Part shown: positions 7,048-15,344 of the stretch, one piece after another
How the letters are laid out: each line of letters starts with the position of its first letter
How positions within the stretch are numbered: position 1 is the first letter of the stretch
Source of the DNA: an uncultured Alphaproteobacteria bacterium
Lineage (GTDB): Bacteria; Pseudomonadota; Alphaproteobacteria; Micavibrionales; Micavibrionaceae
NCBI GenBank assembly: GCA_946480475.1
Contig: CAMLJM010000029.1
Location: 1-25,677, forward strand
Reading direction: 5' to 3'
DNA length: 25,677 nt
The notes under the pieces: model-generated
The model's input: only the letters and a program-made list of their open reading frames with translations
Database searches by the model: none
Told to the model about the DNA's origin: nothing
Program-made: the position numbers and the translations under genes

Positions 7048-8961
7048 TCAGCCCGTTTTGGCAATCTTATGTGAAACAAAAGTCCTGTTCTGCCAGCGAT
7101 CATACCATGACTGATACATGATCAGGCCCCATAAGCGGTAGGACCAGTCATGCGTTCCAGCCAGATGTTGAGAAACCATAGGGGCAATCGCATCGGGCTT
7201 GAACAAGCCTTGGGCCTGCAGGCGTTCCGGTGACAACATGTCCTGCATCCAGGGTGCCAATGGCCCGCGCAGCCAAGCCCCGAGCGGCACGCCAAATCCA
7301 CGCTTGGGACGTTCAAACAATTCTGTAGGCACATGGCGCGCCAGTAATTGCCGCAGGATATATTTGCCCTTGCCGTTGCGCACTTTCAGGTTATCAGGCA
7401 ATGACCATGCATATTCAAATACGCGGTGATCCAGTAATGGCGCCCGCGTTTCCAGAGAGACGGACATGCTCGCGCGATCAACCTTGGCCAGAATATCATC
7501 CGGCAGATAGAAAGCGGCATCGGCCATCATCATATGGCGTGTGATGCTGCGTTCGTAAGGCGGCAATGCAATATCCGGTGCGCGGCCATTCACCAGCACA
7601 TCCGATGTATCCTGCCAGTAAGAGAATATCCTGCGATAGAAATCGGAAGGATCGCGTGCCCCGCAAACCTCCAGGAAACGGCGCGCATTCTGGTGACCGG
7701 CCTTTTTCTGCAGCCCGCCCAGTTTCTCACGCCATGCCAACGGCACGACTTGCAGCGGTGGAAACACATATTGCGCCAGAAGATAGCGGTTATATCCCCC
7801 AAAACCTTCATCGCCACCATCACCGGATAAGGCCACTGTTACAGATTGACGCGCCAAGCGGCAGACATGCCATGTCGGAATCTGTGAAGCATCAGCAAAA
7901 GGTTCGTCATAAATATCGGGAAGCTGCGGGATCACGGAACGCGCTTCATCTGATGTCACTGTAAATTCGGTGTGCTGCGTACCCAGATGCTGCGCCACCG
8001 CCCGCGCATATTCACTTTCGTTATGGCTGGATTCGGCAAAACCGATACTATAAGTCCGCACAGGTTGCGATGCATTTTTTTGCATCAACGCCACAATCAA
8101 AGAAGAATCAATACCGCCTGAAAGAAAAGCGCCAAGCGGCACATCGGCTATCATGCGCTGCTTAGTGGCCAGACCCAGAATATTTTCCAATTCAGGCAAA
8201 GCATCCTCTTCACTGGTATGACGCTGTGGCTGGCGGGAGAGCGCCGATAAATCCCAATATGATCTTGCACGAGAAAGAAAGTCACGGGCATTTCGTGTAG
8301 CGGCCAGTTCATCCAATGACAGTGATAAGACAACGGCCTGCGGCAGTTTGAAGATGCCTTTATAAATGGACCATGGTGCCGGAATAAAATTATGGCGCGT
8401 GAATAGATGCAACGCATCCATATCCTGTTCACCTGTAAAACCAGGTAATGCCGTAAATGCCTTCAGTTCGGAAGCAAAGGCAAATTGGTTACCCACATAA
8501 CCTATATACAGGGGTTTCTTACCAAGACGATCACGGAACAGATGCAGTGTCTTGTCGCGAAGATCATAGAGAGCGCAGGCAAACATGCCGGCAAATTTCT
8601 TGATAGAATCTTCGATACCCCAGACTTCGAAAGCGGCCAGCATCACTTCCGTATCGGAAGTTCCTTTGAAAGAAACACCGCGCGCCTCAAGTTCCTGACG
8701 TATCTCAAGGAAATTATAAATCTCGCCGTTATAAACGATAACATAGCGACCAGAGGGGGAGAACATGGGTTGGGCGCCACTGGGGGTAAGATCAACAATC
8801 GCCAGACGGCGATGCCCTAATGCCACATGATCACCGATCCAGTGATCGGCACTATCAGGCCCGCGATAGGCAATGCAATTGGTCATGCCGGTGACCAGCG
8901 CGCGCAAGTCGCCCTCGGTCCGTGCCCGTTTTGCATCAAAAAATCCGGCTATCCCACACAT
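7048..8961 (-). CDS. asnB: Glutamine-hydrolysing asparagine synthetase
   Basis: The enzyme transfers ammonia from glutamine to a beta-aspartyl-AMP intermediate to make asparagine. The N-terminus is MCGIAGFF, so Cys2 is the class II glutaminase nucleophile after Met removal. RGPDSADHW, GHRRLAIVDL and YNGEIYN follow in the glutaminase domain. The ATP-pyrophosphatase loop LSGGIDSS lies near residue 280, followed by ALSGDGGDEGFGGY and LDHRVFEYA. At 637 residues it is slightly longer than E. coli AsnB (554) and close to family members found in surface polysaccharide loci, which amidate sugars or peptides. Close to the GDP-fucose genes, such a role is possible but not shown. AAGGG eight bases upstream supports the start at 8961. 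Confidence 0.93.
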   Translation of the reverse strand: MCGIAGFFDAKRARTEGDLRALVTGMTNCIAYRGPDSADHWIGDHVALGHRRLAIVDLTPSGAQPMFSPSGRYVIVYNGEIYNFLEIRQELEARGVSFKGTSDTEVMLAAFEVWGIEDSIKKFAGMFACALYDLRDKTLHLFRDRLGKKPLYIGYVGNQFAFASELKAFTALPGFTGEQDMDALHLFTRHNFIPAPWSIYKGIFKLPQAVVLSLSLDELAATRNARDFLSRARSYWDLSALSRQPQRHTSEEDALPELENILGLATKQRMIADVPLGAFLSGGIDSSLIVALMQKNASQPVRTYSIGFAESSHNESEYARAVAQHLGTQHTEFTVTSDEARSVIPQLPDIYDEPFADASQIPTWHVCRLARQSVTVALSGDGGDEGFGGYNRYLLAQYVFPPLQVVPLAWREKLGGLQKKAGHQNARRFLEVCGARDPSDFYRRIFSYWQDTSDVLVNGRAPDIALPPYERSITRHMMMADAAFYLPDDILAKVDRASMSVSLETRAPLLDHRVFEYAWSLPDNLKVRNGKGKYILRQLLARHVPTELFERPKRGFGVPLGAWLRGPLAPWMQDMLSPERLQAQGLFKPDAIAPMVSQHLAGTHDWSYRLWGLIMYQSWYDRWQNRTFVSHKIAKTG

Positions 8962-9025
8962 AAGAAAAACCCTTCTGTTGGCTCGATTTTATATAAAAAC
9001 CGAAGCAATTAAAATGGTTAACGAT

Positions 9026-9049
9026 CTTGATTTTAACATCTGTCTTATT
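9026..9049 (+). promoter_or_regulatory. Possible heat-shock (RpoH-type) promoter for the hsp20 gene
   Basis: CTTGAT (9026-9031) and CTTATT (9044-9049) resemble the CTTGA and C-TAT boxes of alphaproteobacterial sigma-32 promoters. Fourteen bases separate CTTG from the second box, a little shorter than usual, so this is a tentative call resting mainly on the nature of the downstream gene. Confidence 0.3.
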
Positions 9050-9084
9050 AAATGAGTGCTATAGGGTTCCAGGGCCGCCCGTAT

Positions 9085-9128
9085 GGGGGCCTTGCCCCCT
9101 TTTCCAGTCAAATACGATGGATGAAAGG
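9085..9128 (+). promoter_or_regulatory. Structured hsp20 leader: terminator-like hairpin and Shine-Dalgarno-pairing segment
   Basis: GGGGGC (9085-9090) pairs with GCCCCC (9094-9099) and is followed by TTTT, resembling a short intrinsic terminator. The overlapping CCTTTTCC (9098-9105) can instead pair with GGATGAAAGG (9119-9128, two-base bulge), covering half of the AAGGAG ribosome binding site. An upstream GGCC-CCC stretch (9073-9080) can pair with GGG-GGCC (9085-9091) as a third choice. Alternative pairings over a ribosome binding site are typical of heat-shock RNA thermometers, but no known class was matched. Confidence 0.4.
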
Positions 9129-9138
9129 AGACCTCAAA

Positions 9139-9621
9139 ATGACTGCCCTTCGTAATATTATTCCGCATACACCCCGTAGCGGTTCTTCACTGGCACGCTG
9201 GAATTCATTCGATGACCTTGATCGGGTTTTCGACAATTTCTTCCGGAATGCCATGACCAATGTTCATTTGCCATCGGCTGCCGCTTTAACCAGCGTCCCT
9301 GTGCGCATGAATATCAGCGAAACTGATAAGGCGTATACGGTGACCGCTGAATTGCCAGGTCTGGAGCAAAAGGACATTGAACTGACCCTGAATGAAGGCT
9401 TACTGACAATTTCAGGTGAAAAATCAGAGGAAAGTGAAGAAGAAGGAAAAACTTTCCACCGGGTGGAACGCAGCTATGGCAAGTTCACACGCACATTACA
9501 GCTGCCTGCCGATGCCGACGAGAACGGCATTACAGCCAGTATGAAAAATGGCGTTCTGTCAGTGACCGTAGCCAAGATGGCCAAACCGGAGAAAACGCAG
9601 AAACGCATTGAAATTTCCTAA
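9139..9621 (+). CDS. Small heat-shock protein, Hsp20/alpha-crystallin family
   Basis: This is an ATP-independent holdase chaperone of 160 residues. The variable N-terminal arm (1-50) contains WNSFDDLDRVFDNFF, followed by the alpha-crystallin domain at about 52-150 with VTAELPGLEQKDIELTL, LTISGEK and MKNGVLSVTVAK. The C-terminal RIEIS holds the I-x-I motif used for oligomer assembly. The ATG at 9139 is chosen because AAGGAG lies at 9125-9130, eight bases upstream; a longer frame from 9052 would run through the structured leader. It diverges from asnB and is followed by two hairpins. Regulation by heat, through a sigma-32-type promoter and/or leader structure, is likely but inferred. Confidence 0.93.
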   Translation: MTALRNIIPHTPRSGSSLARWNSFDDLDRVFDNFFRNAMTNVHLPSAAALTSVPVRMNISETDKAYTVTAELPGLEQKDIELTLNEGLLTISGEKSEESEEEGKTFHRVERSYGKFTRTLQLPADADENGITASMKNGVLSVTVAKMAKPEKTQKRIEIS

Positions 9622-9641
9622 AACGAACATCGGAAGGCTAA

Positions 9642-9668
9642 TTCCCTGACCACACACTAATCAGGGAA
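9642..9668. repeat. 8-bp inverted repeat downstream of hsp20
   Basis: TTCCCTGA (9642-9649) and TCAGGGAA (9661-9668) are perfect arms around 11 bases. No T tract follows (TCCCCCC instead), so it may protect the 3' end of the hsp20 mRNA rather than stop transcription. Confidence 0.5.
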
Positions 9669-9685
9669 TCCCCCCGACTGAGAAG

Positions 9686-9722
9686 GACGGCCCCGGAAAC
9701 GCATATCCCCGGGGCCGTCTTT
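9686..9722 (+). terminator. Intrinsic terminator between convergent hsp20 and usher genes
   Basis: GACGGCCCCGG (9686-9696) pairs over 11 bases with CCGGGGCCGTC (9709-9719), 12-base loop, followed by TTT. It lies between the hsp20 stop at 9621 and the usher stop at 9736. The T tract is short but the stem is very strong. Confidence 0.7.
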
Positions 9723-9735
9723 GTATCCTGTAGAA

Positions 9736-12700
9736 TCAGTTCACTTTGAAATCAATATATAGCCTGTGACCAGCAGCCCCATCAGGCTTCAGCAATTCCT
9801 GTCCTTGAACACTGATAGCTTGCGCTGACCTTAAATGTAACTTTGTTCCCACTGCCTTGTTATCTTTATCTGTTAAAGCTTCGGCATCATAAGAAACAAC
9901 ATCGCTCTTGCCGTTTAACAAAGCATCCCATGCCACATCAGGAAGCTCAATGATAAGTTCATGCTGATCTGACCGGGGTAAAATTTTATAGCTCACGGGG
10001 CCGGAAAGTTCCATGACGAGGCGAACCTTGTCTGGGTGCTTCCCGGCCCTTACGCGGTGAACGACGGCGGAAAGGCTGCCGTCAGAGGAGTGCGGGGCAG
10101 GCATAAGCGTCCCGTTGTGCGTTTCATGGTAAGGTTGGGCTACTCTACCATTCTCCGCGCCGCTTCGAGGCTCGACAGCCGTGACCCCTTCAGCAGACTC
10201 CTCGATCAGGGCCTTTTCGAACTCTGCGTCGAAAGATTCCTGATCGGCAGCCGCCTGAGCATCAGCGGTTTTCAAGACCCCGTCCGCTTCCGATACCTGC
10301 CCCAGCAGGGTGAGATCAATGCCAGAGGCAAAGAGCTCGTCGGAAGCGACCGTTACGGTCACCGGTGGGACGTTAACTTGTAATGCCGGATCAACACGCA
10401 CTGTATAAGCGCCAGGCCGGACAAATTCGAAAGTATAGAAACCGTCATAAGCGGCTTTGGTGGCCATGACCACCACGCCCTTATCGTCGACCAGCTGGAT
10501 ATCGATCCCCTGAACCGGATCGCCACTATCAGCGCCATAAATTGTGCCATCAATGGCGCCGGTCTCGATAACGGGGAAATCAAGCGTCGGCAATGAACCC
10601 GGACGCGGCGCGAGACTATATCCGTCATGCGCCGGTGCATAATAAGGATCATCCAGAGAGTTTTTCTCCAGAGCGATATTAACGGTTCCCGGCTTATCAT
10701 AAGAACGCGCCACCATATAACCGGTTTCTCCCGACTCTTCTAATGTCGGACGCCCGTCAATGTTCAGGCGTGCCCCGGTAAGGGCTTCATCGCCTTCATC
10801 AAACAGGCTGTTGTAGTTATGATCAAGGAAAGCATGGCCGCGCACAGGCGCCAGAGAACGCTGGCTTTCGCTGACCATGTTATAACCGCCATCTTCACCA
10901 TAAGGCCCCAGCGATGTGCTGGCGCGCAGAAGAACTTCCCAGCCGGCATCTTCGCGCCAGTTGGTATCAACACTGCCCAGGAATTTCTTGAAATCATAGC
11001 CAAGCTGCCCCCCCACCCCGATTTTATCTTCGACGAAGTCGTTATTCACACGAAGGGCGGCGATAAAATCATCGCGGGTCTGGTAACGTAATTCTGCATC
11101 AACCCCGGTAAACCGCGTCTCAGGGTAATATGTATAATTAAGACCACTACGCAGACGCCATTTCTGCATGCGGATATTGGTGCTGAAATTGCCACCCGTT
11201 CTATCATGATGACCATCCACCAGACGCGCATCAAACTGGTGCGTTAGCTGGAAACCGCCGCTGCCCAGAGTTTGCCGTGCGCGTAAACTGACCTCTATCG
11301 TATCATTAATACGGCGGGTGCGTTCAGCATCAAACTGCAACCCCAATGAACCAAAAGGCAGGCGGAAGTTGCGGCTGGCAACGATACTCTGCTCATTCTT
11401 CTTTGCCGACTGATTGAAACCGGATGCCGTGCTTTCAAATTTATTGAAGAACGACGAAACCATATTCAGACGGAAACCCAGCAATTCCGTAAGGTAACGA
11501 AGATCAACGGCACGGCCTTCGCCGATTTGCTGGAAAACTTCCGCCTGGCCATAGCCGCCGCCAGCAGCAAAGGTAACCCCGGTGCTGACATAAGATTTAT
11601 CGCCATCGCTGGTCGGCATCGCATTATAGCTGGCAAAGGCCGTCAGGTTGCGGTTCAAACCATAAGAACCCATGAATGATCGTGCGATACCTTCGGGGCG
11701 CGTCTGATCTTCATCGGACAAGCGGATAAAGTCCCGGTCAGAATCGACAAATCCCGCTTCAAAACTATGCTCTCCGGCACGCAGCATCGTGCTGGCAAAA
11801 TTATAATCTTTAACATCTTCCCGGATTTGCCCCTGAGGCCCATAAAGCACGACACGAATACGGTTATTACCATACTGGGTGGAAACATCTTCGAAGCGGT
11901 ATTCGCCACGTTCGTCAACAACACCAAAGTCGATCAATTCATTATTGCGGTAAAGCTCGGTTTCCCAACCCGGCGGACCATTCCCTTCAACAGTAATCAC
12001 ATCGAACGAACCATTATTATCGTTGCGATCTGTCGTGACGAAAACACCCCGGCCTGTACTGCCGTTACCGACGATCTCGCGATAGTTGAGACGCGTATCA
12101 CCGAACTCCGCCTTTTCCAATCCTAGCGGCAGCGGTGCATCCGGCGTCGTTTCACGCGAGAATGTAAGTCGAAGTGCATCAGGACGCTGAAAACCCTCAG
12201 CATCGCGATCAACCGTCAAACCATATTCGGCTGTCATCCAGGCAAGATCCTGGACGCCGTTCAAGCTGAGCTGCCCTGTAACGGCACGTTCTTCGCTTTT
12301 CCAACCCGTATTACTGTCAATATCAAGCGTAGGCTTGCCCACAAGGCGATAAGGGTTACTGATATAAGGCAGAGGCTTCTCCGGGCCTACCTTGGTTTCC
12401 CGCTGCGCCGCTACGATTTTCTGCCGTTGCTTGCGTTCTTTGCGTTCCATAAAGGGGAATTTTGTATCGGATTCAGCGCGTAGCTGCAGGCTGGCCATAT
12501 CAACCGTGAAAGTAATCTCTGGCCATATTTTATTGAATATGGGCAACTGAAGATAAAGCTCATTATTCTCTTCGTACGGGTCATCGATAAAATCAATGTC
12601 CGACAGTTCTATGCGCGTCCCCTTATGATAGGCTTCCTTTTTCTCGCGATCGACAGAGAAGGTATTATCTTCACTGATATACCAGCCTTCGACATAGCCC

Positions 12701-12990
12701 CGCGTCAAATCTGAATCTGTAATGACGAATTCATAATTCTCGGCGATATCCACCAACGGCAGGTAATAACGCCCCTGACTTTCCAGGATTGTTGTCGCAG
12801 GCGTAATAATGGCCTGCCCCATCCTGACTTCCAGGATAAGGTCTTGTACATCCTGTTCCTGGGCCGCAACGGAGAATGCTGTTGTTCCCATGCAGGTGCC
12901 AATGAAAAACAATGCAACGCCTAAACGCAACGATGTGCGCAGAGGAGCTGCACTGGCCATCAGCCAGTGACGTTTTTTGTATATGCCCAT
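9736..12990 (-). CDS. Usher-like outer-membrane protein with Ig-like and AMIN-like C-terminal domains
   Basis: This is a 1084-residue exported protein, probably the outer-membrane assembly platform for the DUF4402 subunits. A Sec signal peptide ends near residue 43 (GTTAFSVAAQ). Residues 45-200 form a globular periplasmic part. Residues 220-700 carry alternating aromatic/polar strands typical of a beta barrel, with an inserted strand-rich domain near 310-400 (GWETELYRNNELIDFG, NNRIRVVLYGPQG) like the usher plug region. Near 713-790 is an SdrD/B-type repeat (GHAFLDHNYNSLFDEGDE), near 810-880 a carboxypeptidase-regulatory-like Ig fold, then an acidic linker and an AMIN-like domain from about 978 (HPDKVRLVMELSGPV ... 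HRLYIDF). FimD-type ushers have 800-870 residues and no AMIN domain. A terminator upstream implies its own promoter. The call rests on strand pattern and on the chaperone and subunit neighbours. Confidence 0.75.
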   Translation of the reverse strand: MGIYKKRHWLMASAAPLRTSLRLGVALFFIGTCMGTTAFSVAAQEQDVQDLILEVRMGQAIITPATTILESQGRYYLPLVDIAENYEFVITDSDLTRGYVEGWYISEDNTFSVDREKKEAYHKGTRIELSDIDFIDDPYEENNELYLQLPIFNKIWPEITFTVDMASLQLRAESDTKFPFMERKERKQRQKIVAAQRETKVGPEKPLPYISNPYRLVGKPTLDIDSNTGWKSEERAVTGQLSLNGVQDLAWMTAEYGLTVDRDAEGFQRPDALRLTFSRETTPDAPLPLGLEKAEFGDTRLNYREIVGNGSTGRGVFVTTDRNDNNGSFDVITVEGNGPPGWETELYRNNELIDFGVVDERGEYRFEDVSTQYGNNRIRVVLYGPQGQIREDVKDYNFASTMLRAGEHSFEAGFVDSDRDFIRLSDEDQTRPEGIARSFMGSYGLNRNLTAFASYNAMPTSDGDKSYVSTGVTFAAGGGYGQAEVFQQIGEGRAVDLRYLTELLGFRLNMVSSFFNKFESTASGFNQSAKKNEQSIVASRNFRLPFGSLGLQFDAERTRRINDTIEVSLRARQTLGSGGFQLTHQFDARLVDGHHDRTGGNFSTNIRMQKWRLRSGLNYTYYPETRFTGVDAELRYQTRDDFIAALRVNNDFVEDKIGVGGQLGYDFKKFLGSVDTNWREDAGWEVLLRASTSLGPYGEDGGYNMVSESQRSLAPVRGHAFLDHNYNSLFDEGDEALTGARLNIDGRPTLEESGETGYMVARSYDKPGTVNIALEKNSLDDPYYAPAHDGYSLAPRPGSLPTLDFPVIETGAIDGTIYGADSGDPVQGIDIQLVDDKGVVVMATKAAYDGFYTFEFVRPGAYTVRVDPALQVNVPPVTVTVASDELFASGIDLTLLGQVSEADGVLKTADAQAAADQESFDAEFEKALIEESAEGVTAVEPRSGAENGRVAQPYHETHNGTLMPAPHSSDGSLSAVVHRVRAGKHPDKVRLVMELSGPVSYKILPRSDQHELIIELPDVAWDALLNGKSDVVSYDAEALTDKDNKAVGTKLHLRSAQAISVQGQELLKPDGAAGHRLYIDFKVN

Positions 12991-13051
12991 GAAACTGAGC
13001 GGAGTGAAAAAATAGTCGGAGAAGAGAAGTAAGAATGCGTACGCGTATTAT

Positions 13052-13085
13052 TACTCTTGGTAGAGTAGCCCACTACCATGATACC
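13052..13085. promoter_or_regulatory. Overlapping inverted repeats upstream of the usher gene
   Basis: Three mutually exclusive pairings overlap: TACTC/GAGTA (13052-13056, 13063-13067), TGGTAG/CTACCA (13058-13063, 13073-13078) and GTAG/CTAC (13065-13068, 13073-13076). TACCATGATACC (13074-13085) matches 10 of 12 bases of a site upstream of the pilin-like operon. It is a candidate operator or leader structure; no -35/-10 pair could be set with confidence. Confidence 0.35.
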
Positions 13086-13110
13086 ATGACATCGGCTAAA
13101 CGCGAGCATA

Positions 13111-13136
13111 AAAAAACCGGCCATATAAGCCGGTTT
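13111..13136 (-). terminator. Intrinsic terminator after the chaperone gene
   Basis: On the minus strand AAACCGGC pairs with GCCGGTTT around a seven-base loop and runs into a T tract (complement of the A run at 13111-13116). It lies 21 bases past the chaperone stop and separates it from the usher gene. Confidence 0.85.
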
Positions 13137-13156
13137 ATTACGTCTTCAAATCCGCA

Positions 13157-14035
13157 TTACTGGACTGTGACATCTGCTGTAGCGAGAACAGCGCCTTTAA
13201 GATCAAGGTCTTCTTCGTCCGCCGTATATTCGATCTTAAGCGCTGAACATATGCCGCTTTCAGGATAAGGAATTGAGAAGTTCATGAAACGCTTGTTCAC
13301 TTCTGTGTATACAGCTACACCACGCACCTGCTTCGCCAATGCGTTACCATCGCATGTGAATTTCAGATCACCATAAAGGCTGCGGTTGCCTTCACGATTG
13401 ACTGTAAAACCTACATTCATATTCTTACCGTCAGCATCACGGGAAGCACGCGCATCAGAAATCGTAGCCTTCACAGTCATCTGGCCATGACGGATAATGA
13501 CAGGGATTGTAATGCCGGTCAGCATTTTGATCTGCACCACAGGCTTGGTTTTAGCCGCTTCCTGCTCTTCCGCAGTCGGTGGCTCGAACTTCACGCTTTC
13601 GGCTTCAGGCTGGATCCAGAAGTGGGAACGATATTCACCTTCAGCAAGATCAGCCGGCTTGCGCAGCAGCAAGCGAACCTGCTGCGTGCCGCCAGGGGCA
13701 ATCACAATACGGCGGGGCGCATAGCGCACCATGTCATCGACAGGCTTCAAACCTGCCATATCATCGGGATCATCAACCCCGACCAAAGCTTCATTCTCTG
13801 TCATGCGCATCTGACGCCAGCCGAGACGATAGGCCTGCTCTTCCGCGCTATTGTTGATAATGGTCAGATTAGCCGTACGGGTAGGCCCTTCGAACACAAC
13901 GCGCTTCAGGGTCACTTTCAGGGCCTGCGCATCAGGGGCAAGAGATGTCAACACCAATAAACCTGCTGCAAAAGCGGCAAGGCCTGTAACAGCAAGACGG
14001 CGTGGCGTCATTTTCATGGTGGTGCTTGTCATCAT
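13157..14035 (-). CDS. PapD-like periplasmic pilus chaperone
   Basis: This is a 292-residue secreted protein predicted to fold and deliver pilin-like subunits in the periplasm. The signal peptide MTPRRLAVTGLAAFAAG ... APDAQA is cut near residue 38. The N-terminal Ig domain shows LKVTLKRVVFEG, NLTIINNSAEEQAYRLGW, YAPRRIVIAPGGTQQVRLLLR and GEYRSHFWIQP, matching the order of PapD-family strands, including the G-x-x-Q-x-VRL turn. The second domain follows IKMLTGITIPVIIR. The lysine that anchors the subunit C-terminus in PapD (Lys112) is not obvious at the equivalent place. It is 50 residues longer than PapD. The ATG pair at 14035/14032 is preferred; a GTG at 14101 and an ATG at 14011 are alternatives, none with a good ribosome binding site. 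A terminator follows the gene. Confidence 0.85.
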   Translation of the reverse strand: MMTSTTMKMTPRRLAVTGLAAFAAGLLVLTSLAPDAQALKVTLKRVVFEGPTRTANLTIINNSAEEQAYRLGWRQMRMTENEALVGVDDPDDMAGLKPVDDMVRYAPRRIVIAPGGTQQVRLLLRKPADLAEGEYRSHFWIQPEAESVKFEPPTAEEQEAAKTKPVVQIKMLTGITIPVIIRHGQMTVKATISDARASRDADGKNMNVGFTVNREGNRSLYGDLKFTCDGNALAKQVRGVAVYTEVNKRFMNFSIPYPESGICSALKIEYTADEEDLDLKGAVLATADVTVQ

Positions 14036-14181
14036 CAGATCGGTGTAAGAATGCCCGGAGACACGGGATGCCCCAAGGCTAGTAACTTGAGAATTTTGCA
14101 CGAGTTTGGAAATGAAAGCAATCCCTGCTTTAGAATCAGCATGTTACGAGAGTTTTCCCCAGTTCCGCGCTATTATGGATA

Positions 14182-14739
14182 TTATTGGTAATTGGCAAAC
14201 ACACGGTTGCTGCCCACATAACTGCCACTCATCTGACCTATACGCGTTTTTAACGTAGCGCCGATAGGCAGGGAAATCAGGTTGCTGGACAGGTCGGGTG
14301 TAATCGTCACCCGGCTGCCTACCTGGTTATTGATGAAATTAAAATCAGCAACCGTCACAAAATTATGGCCGTTGGTGAGCTGAACCGCCGTCTGTTCCAT
14401 ACTGATCTGCACCGGAAATTCAGACCCGCGAATAATGACGCGCCCCGCTTGCGGGCGGCCCCCCACACGGAACAGGCTGTTCTGCGCATCGGTCACCAGA
14501 AGATTTGTCGCGGGATCAACGCGGGCCTGTCCGACGTGATCGGCTGTGAAAGCCAGAACGCCAAAATCAAGCGATGTGTTCACGGTAATTTCAACCGCAC
14601 GCACAAGCTTGGCAATAATCGGTAAGGTCGCCGTAGCGGCAATGGCCTTGACCATCGCTACGGATGAAAGAGTCACCATGACAGCCGCTGCCCCTGTATG
14701 CGCCAGCGATTTATGAAAGGGAGATTTGCGATCTGTCAT
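14182..14739 (-). CDS. DUF4402 protein, candidate pilin-like subunit 3
   Basis: This is a 185-residue secreted protein and the third of three tandem paralogues. A hydrophobic signal segment (AAAVMVTLSSVAMVKAIAA) is followed by a beta-rich domain with TSLDFGVLAF near the start and IGATLKTRIGQMSGSYVGSNRVFANYQ-type residues at the end. Gly is 14th from the C-terminus and Tyr is penultimate, as in classical chaperone-usher pilins. The ATG at 14739 follows AAGGGGG within ten bases and lies 12 bases past the previous stop, so it is cotranscribed. It diverges more from its two paralogues and lacks their Gly/Ala-rich loops, so it may be a tip, base or terminator subunit. It has no cysteine. Confidence 0.82.
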   Translation of the reverse strand: MTDRKSPFHKSLAHTGAAAVMVTLSSVAMVKAIAATATLPIIAKLVRAVEITVNTSLDFGVLAFTADHVGQARVDPATNLLVTDAQNSLFRVGGRPQAGRVIIRGSEFPVQISMEQTAVQLTNGHNFVTVADFNFINNQVGSRVTITPDLSSNLISLPIGATLKTRIGQMSGSYVGSNRVFANYQ

Positions 14740-14751
14740 GTGCAATCCCCC

Positions 14752-15300
14752 TTAATTATAATCAGCATTAACGGTAAAGGTGCCTGTATAGGTTCCGGCC
14801 TGCTGGCCTGCGTTCACGCCAAGCGTGGCGCCAATATTCAGATCATATGTGCCGCCGCCGCCGATGGTCACCAATGCCGGGTTATTGGCGCCCGCCCCCA
14901 GATCGAAGGCCGTAACCGGCATGGTCACAGCGCCATTGGTGACAAAATAGGCCCCCGGCACAATATTGACATCCACTTGCGCCGACGGATTACCCAGGAT
15001 ACGCATAACGCCCTGCTGGTGCGGGGAGCCGCCCGTAAGCGATACGCCTGAAAGCGTTGGCGCACCCGCCGTTGAAATCGTCACAGTACCGGGCCCGCCT
15101 GAGGTAATGATTTCACCGAAGTTCAAGTTATCGATTGGCGATAAAGCGGGTGTAGTTAAACTGATAATGGCAGCTTCCGCCTGACCTGAAGACGTCACTG
15201 CATCTGCGCTATTAGTCAAAACAGCACATAAGACAACCACAATCGCAGTTGCCGACAACAATTGATGATTTGATTCTTGCAGTTTGCAAAAGTGCTTCAT
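14752..15300 (-). CDS. DUF4402 protein, candidate pilin-like subunit 2
   Basis: This is a 182-residue secreted protein with a signal peptide of about 34 residues (LLSATAIVVVLCAVLTNSADA). The mature part begins VTSSGQAEAAII and contains the family motif DNLNFGEII. A glycine- and alanine-rich middle and IGATLGVNAGQQAG precede the terminal strand GTYTGTFTVNADYN, with Gly at -14 and Tyr at -2. AAGGAG nine bases before the ATG gives strong initiation. It is 44 bases downstream of subunit 1 on the same transcript. The role as a fibre subunit is inferred from the C-terminal signature and the nearby chaperone and usher; DUF4402 itself has no established function that I know of. Confidence 0.85.
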   Translation of the reverse strand: MKHFCKLQESNHQLLSATAIVVVLCAVLTNSADAVTSSGQAEAAIISLTTPALSPIDNLNFGEIITSGGPGTVTISTAGAPTLSGVSLTGGSPHQQGVMRILGNPSAQVDVNIVPGAYFVTNGAVTMPVTAFDLGAGANNPALVTIGGGGTYDLNIGATLGVNAGQQAGTYTGTFTVNADYN

Positions 15301-15344
15301 ACTTGCAAACTCCTTATCACCGTATAGGGTTAAAGGATGTCTTT

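Noticed and set aside
7534..7964. Open plus-strand frames antisense to asnB.
   Set aside because: They lie entirely within a gene with intact catalytic motifs and show no start context or recognisable domains.
10036..10383. Plus-strand frame inside the usher gene.
   Set aside because: The minus frame is continuous with the AMIN-like and Ig-like domains; the plus frame has no ribosome binding site and no recognisable features.
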